Shown: positions 22,414 through 33,967, counted from the first letter of the stretch. The stretch is 64,000 bases of DNA from JABABV01 sp965222855 (GCA_965222855.1 CBDCUL010000012.1:22940-86939), one strand, 5' to 3'. Notes: a model not told the origin generated them from the sequence alone. Translations and numbers: made by a program.

Positions 22414-23310
22414 ATGTCAGATATTAATTTAAGAAAAATAAATACTGAAAATATTAATAATACAACTAAAAATATTGATCAATTATCAACTTTAGAAATG
22501 GTTGATTTAATTAATCAAGAAGATCATAAACCAGCTTTAGCTATTGCTAAAGTATTGCCGGCGATTGCTCAAGTAATTGATGTTGCAGTTAATATTTTGA
22601 AAAATGATGGACGCATCGTTTATATTGGCGCTGGAACTAGTGGTCGAGTTGGTGTGATGGATGCTAGTGAAATGGAACCAACTTACAATATTAGTGCTGA
22701 TCGCGTGATTGGTGTTATGGCTGGCGGAGTTGAAGCTTTGTATAAATCATTAGAAGCAGTTGAAGATGACCCAGAAGTCGCAATTAAAGATTTAGAAAAA
22801 ATTAACTTTAATCAAAGAGACCTTTTAATTGGGGTAGCTGCTAGTGGTCGCACGCCTTATGTTGTAAGCGCTCTTAAATATGCTAATAATCTTAATGCCA
22901 AAACTGTTGGTTTAGCCAACAGTTTGGATAGTGAAATTGGTGAAATTGCTAATTACAAAATTGAAGTCCCAGTTGGTGGCGAAGTTGTGACTGGTTCAAC
23001 TAGAATGAAAGCTGGAACAACCCAAAAGATGATTCTCAATATGATATCAACTGGTTCGATGATTAAAATTGGTAAAGTTTATCATAATTTAATGGTTGAT
23101 ATTAAAATTGGTAATTTAAAATTACGCTCACGTGCTCACAAAATAATTAAAGAAATTACCCAAGCAGATTTGGAAGTTATTGAAAAAACTTTAATTAATA
23201 GTGATGATAATGTCAAAGTTGCAATCGTGATGATTCTTAAGCAAGTTGACAAAATTAAAGCTAATCAATTAATATTAGCAGCTCAGGGAATGTTGCGTGA
23301 AATTATTTAA
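22414..23310 (+). CDS. murQ: N-acetylmuramic acid 6-phosphate etherase
   Basis: 298-residue SIS-domain enzyme that splits MurNAc-6-P into GlcNAc-6-P and D-lactate. It shows the full signatures IGAGTSGRVGVMDASEMEPT (around residues 71-90), GVAASGRTPYV and GSTRMKAGTTQK, and Glu residues near 114-117 where the family has its second catalytic Glu. AGAGGG precedes the ATG. It is monocistronic: no MurNAc PTS (MurP) or NagA is adjacent. In a wall-less organism it can only serve scavenging of host or bacterial cell-wall sugars. Confidence 0.96.
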   Translation: MSDINLRKINTENINNTTKNIDQLSTLEMVDLINQEDHKPALAIAKVLPAIAQVIDVAVNILKNDGRIVYIGAGTSGRVGVMDASEMEPTYNISADRVIGVMAGGVEALYKSLEAVEDDPEVAIKDLEKINFNQRDLLIGVAASGRTPYVVSALKYANNLNAKTVGLANSLDSEIGEIANYKIEVPVGGEVVTGSTRMKAGTTQKMILNMISTGSMIKIGKVYHNLMVDIKIGNLKLRSRAHKIIKEITQADLEVIEKTLINSDDNVKVAIVMILKQVDKIKANQLILAAQGMLREII

Positions 23311-23349
23311 TTTTGTTTAATAAAACTCAAAAATCATTAATAAAAATAA

Positions 23350-23382
23350 AAAAATAATCATTAATAATAATGGTTATTTTTT
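23350..23382 (+). terminator. murQ terminator
   Basis: AAAAATAATCATT / AATGGTTATTTTT stem with one G-T pair, followed by T run. Confidence 0.75.
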
Positions 23383-23521
23383 ATATAATATGCGAAGTCT
23401 CTTAAAATATATAATTATTTTAATTTATAAAAGTTGTAATTTTATTAATAGCAGCTAATCGTTTAATATTAAAAATGAAGTATAATTATATATATATAAG
23501 ATATAAGAAGGAGTGCAAATA

Positions 23522-24679
23522 ATGAAAAAGTTATCAATTAAAATTTTATCATCAATGATAGCTATTAGCTCAATTGCATCTTTAAGTGGTAGTTTAGTTG
23601 CTTGTCATAAAAACTCAACTCCAGAAAAAAATACTTGAGATGATTTTAAAGCATTGGCAAAACAAGAAACCGCACCAAGCTTAAAAGCAATTATTAATCA
23701 TAATGATTTAAATCTTTATCATTGAAAAACTAATGATATTGCTATTTTTAGCGCAGGGGGGGTAATCACTCCTTCTGAGAAGGCAGAAACACTTAGTGCA
23801 ACAATCATCATTGCAAATCCTAGTGCTCCAGATTTAAAATGACCAATTAATTTAAAAATTTCTTATAATAAAGGTGAAGTTTATACTATTAATAATTGAT
23901 CTTGGTCCCAAGATCATAGTATTAATAGTTGAGACTCATTTAAAAATAAAGCTATGGGTCAATCAGCAAGTGATTTATTAGCACTAATTAAACCATGAAA
24001 TGACACAAAAAAATATCTCTGAACTTATGGAGTGCAATCACAAATTACTTGATCTAAAACTGATCAAGCTGAATTTGATACTTTTGGTAATTTAACAACT
24101 CAAGATAAATATTTGGGAATGCAGGGTAAACCAAAAGTTGATAATATAAAGGAACATACTATAACAGCAATCATTTCTAAAAAAGGTAAAAATGGGGCTT
24201 ATGATTCTGATCCGATAAAAGCAACTGCAACTTATACTATTGATCGCGCTTATCAAAATAGTGATTGAGTTTTTTCTAAAGATATTCAATTACAATCACT
24301 TGCAATGATTCAAAAAAATTATAATGATGAAATCGCGCTTATTAAAGCTAATTTTGATAATTTTGGCAAAAATAATTGAGTTACTTATAGCGTTAATCCC
24401 ACAAACAACCAAAACCAAAGAGCAATTCAGCATTCAATTCTTTTTGATGAGTCTCTAAATGATGCTGGTTATGATTATCATAGCGATAATGCTTTTGATG
24501 AATCATTTAATTTTAGTAATATAGCAAATGGTTTACAATCAAAAATAATTATTAATTTTCAATATAAAAATGCAATTCACCAATTATCATTGTATTTTGA
24601 TTATACGTTTTTTAATAAAGAAGATATTAATGATGGTTTAAGCACTTTTAATTATACTTGATCAGGAATAGTTGACTAA
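23522..24679 (+). CDS. lipoprotein, YKGM family, with G7 tract
   Basis: 385-residue lipoprotein, lipobox SLVAC (Cys28), AAGGAG before the ATG. Modules: W-x-x-F-K..ETA, a central QAEFDTFGNLTTQDKYLGM, then KKGKNGAYDSDPIKA, and a C-terminal FDYTFFNKEDI. A run of seven G at 23756-23762 encodes Gly-Gly at about residue 79-80; slippage there would abolish the protein. It is followed 36 nt later by a small membrane protein, and this two-gene cassette is repeated directly downstream. Confidence 0.9.
23756..23762 (+). repeat. G7 homopolymer in a surface lipoprotein gene
   Basis: Seven consecutive G in an AT-rich coding region; the paralogue at 25.2 kb lacks it. Typical size for slipped-strand variation. 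Confidence 0.7.
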
Positions 24680-24715
24680 CTATTAATACTAACTTAATTA
24701 CAAGGAGAAAATCTC

Positions 24716-25075
24716 ATGAATCAAAAAACACAAAAATTACCGAAAGATAATCACAAAATTAATTTTAAAGAATATCGCATCTTAGCAACAGCCGGTGATA
24801 TTGAAATGATGAAAAAAAACTTAAAACCACATATTTGGGAAAACATTCCTTTCATTGGTTGTTTATGTTATATTATTAGAATGACTTTAAAGAATAGTAA
24901 TATTGATCGTGGCCCATTACGTCGTGAAATGGTTAAATATCGCTTAATATTAATGGCATCAACATTATTAATTTGAGGTGACTTAATTTTATTTGTTACT
25001 CCATGATTATTATATTTACCAATTAAATTAGCAGTTAATAAAGTTCAAAGTCAATTAGATAATAACGAAATTTAA
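24716..25075 (+). CDS. small membrane protein, cassette partner 1
   Basis: 119 residues. Hydrophilic N-terminus with a conserved block GDIEMMKKNLKPHIWENIP, a short hydrophobic stretch (FIGCLCYII), the basic RGPLRREMVKYR, then one long or two close TM helices and a charged C-terminus. AAGGAG precedes the ATG. Paralogue of the gene at 26.5 kb; decayed copies lie at 29.2 and 36.3 kb. Always downstream of a YKGM lipoprotein when intact, so it may assist its export or signalling; function unknown. Confidence 0.8.
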
Positions 25076-25092
25076 TTGATGATTATCTAAAT

Positions 25093-25127
25093 AAAAAAAC
25101 AAAGAATTAAATTTCTTTGTTTTTTAA
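25093..25127 (+). terminator. terminator
   Basis: AAAAAAACAAAGAA / TTCTTTGTTTTTT stem after cassette 1. Confidence 0.8.
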
Positions 25128-25228
25128 TAATCAGATCTAACTTATTAGTGAATAGTAAATCAATAGTTTGTTATTAAAAATAAAGTATAATTATATTATA
25201 TATAAGGCTTAATAAGGAGTGTCAAATA

Positions 25229-26380
25229 ATGAAAAAGTTATCAATTAAAATTTTATCATCAATGATAGCTATTAGTTCTATTGCTTCTTTAAGTAGTAGT
25301 GTAGTTGCTTGTCATAAAAACTCAACTCCATCAAAAAATAGTTGAGCAGCTTTTAAAGTATGGGCACAACATGAAACTGCGCCCAACTTAAAAGCAATTA
25401 TTAATATTAATGATTTAAATTCTTATCATTGAAAAACTAGTGATGTTGCTGCTTTTAGTAAAAATGGCGCTCCTAGTGTTTCTGATAATGATCAATCACT
25501 TAGCGCAACAATCATCATCGCAAATCCTAGTGCCTCAGATTTAAAATGACCAATTAATTTAAAAATTGCTTATACTAAAGGTAAAGTTTATGCCATTCGT
25601 GATTGAACTTGATCACAAGATCCAACTATTAATACTTGGGCCACATTTAAAAATAAGGCTCTTAGTGAATTAGCTAGTAATTTATTAGCACAACTACAAC
25701 CTTGAAATGACGTAAAAAAATATCTCTGAACTTATGGTATTCAATCACAAATTACTTGGGCCAAAACTGATCAAGCTGAATTTGATACTTTTGGTAATTT
25801 AACAGCGCAAGATAAATACTTAGGTATGGCAGGTAAGCCAGAAGCTCATAATATGGAGCGCACAATCACAGCAATCATTTCTAAAAAAGGTAAAAATGGT
25901 GCTTATGATTCTGATCCGATAAAAGCAATTATTACTTATCATCTTAATCGAGGTTACGAAATTAGTAATTGAGTTTTTTCAAAAGATATTCAACTACAAT
26001 CATTTGCCAGAATTAAAAAAAGTTATAATGATGATGCTGCTCTTTTAAAATCTAGTTATAATAAATTTACTGCAATTAATTGAGTGACTTTAAACAAAGA
26101 TCCTGTATCAGACCAAAAAGCAATTCATCATTCAATCAGTATTGATGATTCACTTAATCACGCTAATTTTAGCAACCATAATACTGATGCTTTCTATATG
26201 GCAACTGGGTTTTTAAATATTTCAGACGGATTGCAAAGTAAAATTGTTATCAGTTTTAATTGTCAAGGCATCCCTCACTATTTATCTCTTTTTTTTAATT
26301 ATACATTTTTTAATAACAAAGATATCGATGGTGGTTTAACAGCTTTTAATCGAACTTGAAGTGGTAAAGTTACTATTTAG
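25229..26380 (+). CDS. lipoprotein, YKGM family, cassette 2
   Basis: 383-residue lipoprotein, lipobox VVAC (Cys28). Highly similar along its length to the gene at 23.5 kb (identical leader start, DQAEFDTFGNLTAQDKYLGM, KKGKNGAYDSDPIKA, LSLFFNYTFFN), so a tandem duplicate. Where its paralogue has the G7 tract it reads FSKNGAPS. AAGGAG precedes the ATG. Followed 131 nt later by the second copy of the small membrane protein. Confidence 0.9.
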
Positions 26381-26511
26381 TGATTAGTGATTATTAAACT
26401 TATTTTTAATTTTTGATAACTATATTAAATAATGCTTGTTATTAAACTAATTGATTTTTATAAAATACTATTATATAATTAATAATAAATTAAAAATAAG
26501 GAGTGATCGTA

Positions 26512-26871
26512 ATGGAATCAAAAAATTATCAAGAAGTTGTCGAAAATAATGATATTGATTTTGCAACAGAACGAATTCTTAGAACCACTGGCGATATTGA
26601 AATGATGCGCGAAAACTTAAAACCTTATATCTGAGAAAATATTCCACTACTTGGTTGTTATTGTTATATTTTTAGAATATTTTTTAAAGAATTTAGTATG
26701 GATCGTAAACGACCGCTACGTCGTGAAATACATAAAACTCGCGTTGCTTTTATGTTTATAACAATGTTTTTATGAAGTGTTATCGTGATGTTTACTCCAT
26801 GATTATTATATTTAACAATTAAATCAGCAGTTGATGAAGTCCAAATTAAATTAGACAATAACAAAATTTAG
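26512..26871 (+). CDS. small membrane protein, cassette partner 2
   Basis: 119 residues, same length as partner 1 and sharing GDIEMM, NLKPYIWENIP, CYIFRI, RPLRREI, TPWLLYL and the KLDNNKI end. One or two TM helices in the second half. AAGGAG lies upstream. The 3' part of this gene marks the left edge of the roughly 2.5 kb duplication that also carries the propeller-like lipoprotein. Confidence 0.82.
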
Positions 26872-26886
26872 TAATAATTAGCTCAC

Positions 26887-26920
26887 TAAAAAAACAAAGA
26901 ATTTTAATTCTTTGTTTTTT
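26887..26920. terminator. bidirectional terminator
   Basis: AAAAAAACAAAGAATT / AATTCTTTGTTTTTT stem between convergent genes; copied at 29.39 kb. Confidence 0.85.
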
Positions 26921-26966
26921 AATTTTAATAATTTATAATCCAATATTATAATAATAATCTGTCTTA

Positions 26967-28763
26967 TTATTTAATTTCACTTGTATATAATCCTGAAGCG
27001 TTTTCTTTAATAAAGACATGTGTCCCATCAGTGCTTAAACTATCCATTTGTGCTGCTTTTAGTTTAGTGCTAAGATTGAAATAATCTAGTCCGAAACCAG
27101 CAGATGTATATAATCCTTTATTAGTAATCGCATAAAGAGTATCATGCATAGCTACTACATTTAAAACTGAAATTGTTTTACCTAAAGTATCGTTAATTTT
27201 AAAATTAACTGATTTAGCCTTTGGACTAATATAAATGCCAGTGTTAGTACTTAAATAAATTTCGTTATTAATACTTGAAATATTATATGCTTTATCTGCG
27301 GCAGTTGCCGGTGCTCAGGCTAGGCTAGATGTATCGTCCCCATCGACTGCACCAGTATAAAGTGCATGTAATCCTGCTTTGACACCATAAGACGCAGCAT
27401 CAATATACACATAACTATTACCATCTATATATTTCATTCAAGAAATTGTTACATCTTTTCCATCTTCTAAATTTGAAAAGCCGGTGAATTTTGAAAAAAC
27501 AGTTCCATCATCATCTTTTCCGGCACTATTAACTGGGTTACGTCATAGTCCATTTTCTTTTGTCGCAGCTCAAATTTTACCATTCATAAATTCTAATTTG
27601 GTAATATTTAATGCTCCGGGACCATTAATATAAGTAGCCAATAGTCATTTATTGCCTGCTCCTGCTGATTTGAATATACCTGTAGTTGTTCCAAGATATA
27701 TTTTATCATTAAGAGCTACTATCGAAGTCATAATGATTGATCTACTAATAAAGCTTGGATCAATTGTAAAAAATATTGCTGGTGTTCCCGGAGTAATAAT
27801 AGCTGAAATTAAACCTATGTCAGCATTAGGCGCTGTCCCACTAACTGGTGTTGTTGCAACAAAAATGTTACTGTGGCCTTGTTCAACAATACCAATAACT
27901 TTAGTTGCGCTATCGATTGTAAGGTTATCATTCATTTTTACTTTTGTAAAAGTTTTATCGTCAGTCGAACTTCAAAGTCCACCAACTCCACCAACATAAA
28001 CTGTGCCCTCAATTGTTTTTGTAACATAATCTTTTGCTGTCCCTGTTTGAGCACCAGGTAAGACTATTTGTGAAAAGTCTAAATCATCTTTATTAGTTGC
28101 TGATGCCCCGTTAGCGCTTCAATCTATTGTTTGGTATGTTCGATTAAGTGTATAAGTAGCAGTGAAAACTGCTTTTTGGCTTTGTTTCCGATCAGCAACT
28201 GTTAGAGTTACTGTGTGGTTAGCGTTTTTAACTAATGCACTAATAACTTTAAATCCATCATCGTTTTTTCAACCTGATTGACTTGGAGTTGCTTTAGTCG
28301 CAATATCATTACCTGCACCATCTATAATAATAGCCTTTTGAATGTCACTGATAAATTGTGCTTCAGTATGAGTTTGTCCATCATCATTTGCAGGTTGAAT
28401 AATACATTTTCATACATCAACTTTATAAGTTTGACCTTTTGTATAAGTAGCTGTGAAAGTTGCTTTTTCATTTGAAGACTTAAAATCAATTACCATTGTC
28501 ACAACTGTTTTAGTTGCTGATACATTTGTTGTTAAAGTGCTAGCTGGATTTAATCAACCATTTCAAGCTTGTGCTTTTGGGCTAGCGTTTTTAATAACAT
28601 TAGTTGCACTTTCGGCTTTCGCTGATTTAAGAAAATTAGCAAGTGTGTGATCGACAGCATCTTTTTTAGAACATGATGTTACAATACTGCTCCCAAAACT
28701 AAGTAAACTAACGGCTCCTAATGAACCGGTTAGTAATTTAACTAATCGCAATTTTTTAATCAT
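26967..28763 (-). CDS. propeller-like lipoprotein P1
   Basis: 598 residues, lipobox VTSC (Cys31). Two N-terminal beta modules (about 45-105 and 105-195), each ending in F-x-ATY-x(4)-Y-x(3)-W, are followed by a region of about 380 residues with repeated units of the type ...GLWxSxD, IYLGTTTGIF, GKIWAATKENGLW, YLSTNTGIY and YAITNKGLYTS. Such spacing is typical of BNR/sortilin-like beta-propellers, which bind proteins or glycans; the fold is inferred. AAGGAG precedes the ATG. One of seven paralogues in the window and near twin of P2. Confidence 0.88.
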
Positions 28764-29194
28764 AATCTACTCCTTATATAAAATTTCGTTAATAATAAAT
28801 ATCATTTTAATTTAATAATTGGTTATTTTTTCAGTAGGTTTATCTTCATTACATTTAACAAAAATCCCTAATGTAATCTTTAAAATTATTACAAAATATG
28901 ACTTTTATTAAAGAATATATAGCACTATTTAAAAATTAAAATAATTAAAAAAATAACTCCTATTCTAAGTCAAAACTTTTATATATATATATATATATAT
29001 AATAACATTTAATTAAGTAAAAGAATATTACTCATTTTAACTACTATTTTTAATTTGCTATTAAAGTCTGAAGTATAATTAATATATCTCGTTGTTATTT
29101 AAAGATGATTATAATTGATAGTGATTTATTTCTAAATTCCATTATTAACTTTACATCTTAAATTAACTATATAACTATCATGTGATTCATTAAA
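28764..29194. other. P1 upstream region with (TA)11
   Basis: Non-coding, AT-rich. Contains a (TA)11 tract and is largely repeated upstream of P2. It probably carries the P1 promoter. Confidence 0.6.
28980..29001. repeat. (TA)11 microsatellite upstream of P1
   Basis: 22 nt of perfect TA repeats; the duplicated region upstream of P2 has (TA)10. Confidence 0.75.
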
Positions 29195-29373
29195 CATAAA
29201 AATCCAAAACTTTATATCTGGGGAAGTATTCCACTAATTGGTTGTTATTGTTATATTTTTAGAATATTTTTTAAATAATTTAGGATTAATCGTAACGACT
29301 ACTACGTCGTGAAATAGTTAAAAAATAGCAGTTGATGAAGTCCAAATTAAATTAGACAATAACAAAAATTTAG
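29195..29373 (+). pseudogene. relic of the small membrane protein gene
   Basis: About 180 nt matching the gene at 26.5 kb (GGTTGTTATTGTTATATT, ACTACGTCGTGAAATAG, GATGAAGTCCAAATTAAA), but with a stop after the first hydrophobic block and an internal deletion that removes the TM region. No start codon or ribosome site. It marks the junction of the P1/P2 tandem duplication. Confidence 0.75.
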
Positions 29374-29390
29374 TAATAATTAGCTCACTA

Positions 29391-29423
29391 AAAAAACAAA
29401 GAATTAAAATTCTTTGTTTTTTA
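29391..29423. terminator. terminator, duplicate copy
   Basis: Same AAACAAAGAAT/ATTCTTTGTTT hairpin as at 26.89 kb; serves P2 on the minus strand. Confidence 0.8.
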
Positions 29424-29479
29424 ATTTTAATAATTTATAATAAAACATTCGAATAATTTTTTTAAAATCATAAGATAAA

Positions 29480-31261
29480 TTATGATTTAATTTCAGATGT
29501 ATATAATCCTAAACCAGTTTCATGGATAAAGACATGTGTTCCATCAGTGCTTATACGATCCATTTTTGTTGATTGTATTTTCGTAGTAAGGTTAAAATTA
29601 TCAAAGTCGTAACCAGCTGATGTATATAATCCTTTATTAGTAATAGCATAAAGAGTATCATGCATAATTACTACATTTGAAACCGAAATTGTTTTACCTA
29701 AATTCTCATCAATTTTTAAGTTTAGTGATGCAGCTATTGGACTAACATAAAGTCCAACGTTAGTACTTAAATAAATTATGTTACCAATAGTTGAAATATT
29801 GTATGCTTCATCTTTGGCAGTTGGTGGTGTTCATATTCTAACTGCTCCATCATTTCCATCGTCTTTACCAGTATGAAGCACATATAATCCTGCTGCTGCT
29901 GCAGGGCTAGCTATATATGCATAACTATTATTAGATGTATATTTCATTCAAGAAATTTTTATATCTCCTAAATTTTTAAATTCAAAATTTGAAAAAACAG
30001 TTCCATTATCATCTTTTCCTGGCTGGTTAACTGGACTACGTCATATCCCATTTTTTTCTGTGGTAGCTCAAATTTTACCATTCATAAATTGTAATTTAGT
30101 AATATTATAATTTGAAGCCCCGCCAAAATTAGTTGTTAGTCATTTATTACCTGCTCCTGCTGATTTGAATATACCTGTAGTTGTTCCAACATATACTTTC
30201 TCCTTGTAAGCAGCTATCGAAGTCATAATTAATGAGTGACTAAAATAATCACCAGCAATTGAAGAAAATATTAATGGCGTACCTGGAGTAACTACAGCTG
30301 AAAGTAAACCTATATTAGGATCGGGTTTAGCTCCGCCAACTGGTGCTGTTGCAACAAAAACGTTTTTTTGTTGTTCGGATCCTTGCTCAACAATACCAAT
30401 AACTTTAGTAGCATTAGTCATTGGGTCACTATTCATTTTTACTTTTGTAAAAGTTTTATCATCAGTTGAACTTCAAAGTCCACCAACTCCTCCGACATAG
30501 ACTACGCCAGCAATTGTTTGTGTAACATAATCATTTTCTGTACCTGATTCAACACCAGGTAAGACTATTTTTGAAAAGTCTAAATCATCTTTACTAATCG
30601 ATGATGCTCCGTTGGCACTTCAATCTATTGTTTGATATGTTCGATTAGATGTATAAGTAGCAGTATAAACTGCTTTTTGAGTTTGTTTACGATCGGCAAT
30701 TGTCACTGTGACTGTGTGGTCATTGTTTATTACTAATGCCCCAATAACTTTAAAGCCATCATCACTTTTTCAACCTGATTGACTTGGAGTTGCTTTAGTC
30801 GCAATATCATTACCTGCACCCTTTATCAAAACAGCATTTTGAGCATCAGCTCTAAATTGTAATTCAGTATGAATTTTACCGTCATTGTTCTTAGGTTGGT
30901 CATAACATTTTCATACATCAACTTTATAAGCTTCGCCTTTCGTATAAGTTGCTCTGAAAGTAGCTATTTCATTTGAAGATTTAAAATTAATTACCATTAT
31001 CACAATCATTTTGTTTGTTGATACTTCTTTTGTGAAAACACTTGTTGCATTTACTCAACCAGCTCAACCTTGCGCTTTTATACTAGCGTTTTTAATAACA
31101 TTAGCGGCACTTTCCGCTTTAGCTGATTTAATAAATTGAGCAAGTGAATGGTTATCGGCTTTTTTTGAACATGATGTTACAATACCGCTTCCAAAACTAA
31201 GTAAACTAACAGCTCCTAATGAACCAGTTAATACTTTAACTAATCGTAATTTTTTAATCAT
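29480..31261 (-). CDS. propeller-like lipoprotein P2
   Basis: 593 residues, near twin of P1 with the same leader (Cys31), the same two N-terminal modules and the same propeller units (GGLWSSTDDKTFTKVKMN, YVGTTTGIFKSAGAGNKW, YAITNKGLYTSAGY). Differences concentrate in loops between units, as expected for surface variation. Same ribosome site and upstream region. Product of the same duplication. Confidence 0.88.
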
Positions 31262-31488
31262 AATCTACTCCTTATATAAAATTTTGTTAATAATAAATAT
31301 TATTTTAATTTAATAATTGGTTATTTTGGTTATTTTTTTCAGTAGGTTTATCTTCATTACATTTAACAAAAGTCCTTAATATAATCTTTAAAAATTATTA
31401 CAAAAGATAACTTTTATTAAAGAATATATAGCACTATTTAAAAATTAAAATAATTAAAAAAATAACTCCTATTCTAAGTCAAAACTTT

Positions 31489-31508
31489 TATATATATATA
31501 TATATATA
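31489..31508. repeat. (TA)10 microsatellite upstream of P2
   Basis: 20 nt of perfect TA repeats, one unit shorter than the copy upstream of P1. The surrounding 31262-31620 region is non-coding and repeats 28764-29194. Confidence 0.75.
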
Positions 31509-31621
31509 ATAACATTTAATTAAGTAAAAGAATATTACTCATTTTAACTACGTTTTTCAATTTCATTATTAATTTTAGATCTTAAATCAATTATATAACT
31601 ATCTTGTTGTTCATGAAACAT

Positions 31622-31656
31622 AAAAAAACCCAAAACTTGTAATCAAGTTTTGGGAT
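31622..31656 (-). terminator. terminator
   Basis: CCCAAAACTTG / CAAGTTTTGGG stem with T7 on the minus strand, downstream of the membrane gene; a sequence-related hairpin lies at 36.6 kb. Confidence 0.8.
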
Positions 31657-31728
31657 ATACAATAAATTAATTATAATACTTTAAATTTATTAATATTAAT
31701 ATTTCTAAAAATTATTATTATTATTTAA

Positions 31729-32391
31729 TTATTTTAAAAATGCTATGATTCTATTAATTGTTTTAATCAGTGGTTGTTCTATTTTTTTTGCTAGTATTTT
31801 AATTTTTGGAATCAATCGAAGTGCAACAAAAAATAACAAAATATTAATAATATAAATAAATATATAATCAAAAAAAGAAATTAATTGCAATTTTTCCCAT
31901 TTATCAATTTTGAAAGAATTAAATAATATTGGTCAAGCAATAAATTGTGTTATTAATAATGTTATTATTGTAAAAATAATAGCCATAAAGATATATACCA
32001 ATACTAATATAAATCTTGGTGTATTTTTGTTATTATATTTTTTAAAGTGTTTATTATTTAGAATTCATCAACTACTAATGAATAATATAGCTGATTGAAA
32101 ATATGCAATTCCAAAATCTCAATTTCCATAAATCAAGATAATCATTATAGAATTTAAAATAGATATTATAAAAGCAAATTTATAGTCAATATAATACAGA
32201 GTAATTAAGACTATAAAAAAGCTTATATCGGAAGGTAGAATATTAGGATTAAAATTATTAAGTAAAAATTCTGAAAAAAATATAATTATTAATGATAATA
32301 CGAATAAAATTAGTAAATATATTATTTTATAAATAATTTTATTTTTCTGATTTAACTTTTCAATTTGGTATTCTAAAGAATTATTATTCAT
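31729..32391 (-). CDS. multi-TM membrane protein
   Basis: 220 residues with a short charged N-terminal helix (residues 1-20) and about five to six TM helices; basic C-terminus. AAAGGTGAT lies directly before the ATG at 32391. It contains a stretch (LPSDISFFIVLITLYYIDYK) loosely like the S-components of ECF vitamin transporters, but this is weak. It starts 14 nt after the stop of the broken secreted-protein gene, so was likely cotranscribed with it. Confidence 0.7.
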
Positions 32392-32405
32392 AAAATCACC
32401 TTTCA

Positions 32406-33919
32406 TTATTGCATATTATCTTTAATTTTCATAATTCCCTTATCCACATTACTGACTTTAAACGGTATTGCAATATCATTTTCATGATCACCTGGTTTGT
32501 TTGCTGATCAAACTCAATATGTCTTACCATCTGGAGATTTTTCACTATGTCATATTGGTAATCCGCCGTTTAAATTAACTCGAGAGTCATTATCTCCTTT
32601 ATCCATATAAACAATTAGTGAGAAAGTATTTGAACCAGTAATTCAACTAGGAGATTTTCCGTCTGGATATGTATTTGTAATACCTTTGATTCTAATATTA
32701 AATGATCCTAAAGAATTATTAGAAGAAACATTAGCCCCGTCACCATAACTATAATAGCCTGTATTTTCAGTATAATCACTAGCTTGTGTTAAACAATTTG
32801 AAAAAATTGATGGCATAATAGTAGCATATAACGAAGTATTATTATTAATTCATTTGGAAAAAATATTTTTATAAAAATTAGAATTAGTATTTCAATTTAT
32901 TGTTTTTTGTGTATAACTATGTACCATTAATTGTTTAGAATGATATTTACCATTATTATAAGTTGATAATAATGAAGGGCTAAAATATAAAACACCATCA
33001 GCATTCTGTATATCTTTATAACTGCTACCTGCGAAATCAAATATAAAATGTTTACCTAAATCATTATCCGAAAGAGAAGCTCCATCTAATGTAGCATCAC
33101 TAATAGAATAACCAGCATCAGCATAATTTTTATCTCAATAACCGTTATCATGACCTGTATTATGAGAAAGAGTTCTATGATATGTAAAATTATTAGATAA
33201 CATTATGCTACCTGAAGTCGAATCTGACCTCTTCTGAATTTCATCTTGAACAATATCTCATCCTGGGCGTACCATTCCTTCCGGAATAGGAGTTGATAAA
33301 TTTATTTTATGATTTTTTCCACTACCAAATATTTTTTGAGCATCTTCTATATATTTTATCAAAGTTTTTACAGATATGATTTTTCCATTTAAATTTATTG
33401 TTTTACGAGTAAAATTCTTTAAAATTTTAAGATCTCTAGTAAAATTCATTATTTCAGTAGATATTAATTCTCCAGTAATGCCTTCTGTTTCGCCACCTGC
33501 TAAAAAACTACCGGCAAATACACCTGCATCAATTAATAATTTGAATATTTGTTATTTCTCATTAAGATAATCATTAATACTATTTTGAACGGGAACCATA
33601 GGCATTTTGGTAAGGGCATTAAAATACTGTTGATCATGGGGATTATTTCATTTTAATCCTGGTTTAATTCAATGGCCTTTTTTAGTACCTCAATCATGTT
33701 CTTTAGTACCTGGTAATATTTTATAATTTTTATTTGATTTTGTATTATTACCATCAATCTTATAACTAATAATTTTTCTATTTATATAATCTTGTCATAA
33801 ATTTCGGAATTGATTATTAGTCTTTATTGATTTTGATTTATGGATTTGCTTATTTAATAAACTACAAGGTGCAACAATCGATGATGATAAAAACTCAATG
33901 CACAAAGGATTATTTTCAT
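32406..33919 (-). pseudogene. broken copy of the secreted protein at 34.5-36.0 kb
   Basis: Homologous throughout to the intact gene upstream (shared: EHDWGT, NSINDYL, LLIDAG, LFFGPSL-like LYFSPSL, IMPSI..NCL, YYSYGD, IPFKV, MDKGI). Two lesions: a 1-nt loss in the T run of the signal peptide (33889-33893 region) that shifts MKIILCALS out of frame with the body, and a TAA replacing a Tyr codon after NEK near 33551. The rest is open. The leader lesion is in a homopolymer and so could be reversible; the nonsense codon is not. Confidence 0.7.
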
Positions 33920-33947
33920 ATATTTCTCCTTACTTTTTATTTATATT

Positions 33948-33967
33948 TATATATATATATATATATA
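33948..33967. repeat. (TA)10 microsatellite
   Basis: 20 nt of TA repeats 29-48 nt upstream of the start codon of the broken secreted-protein gene, that is within its promoter or leader. Confidence 0.7.
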
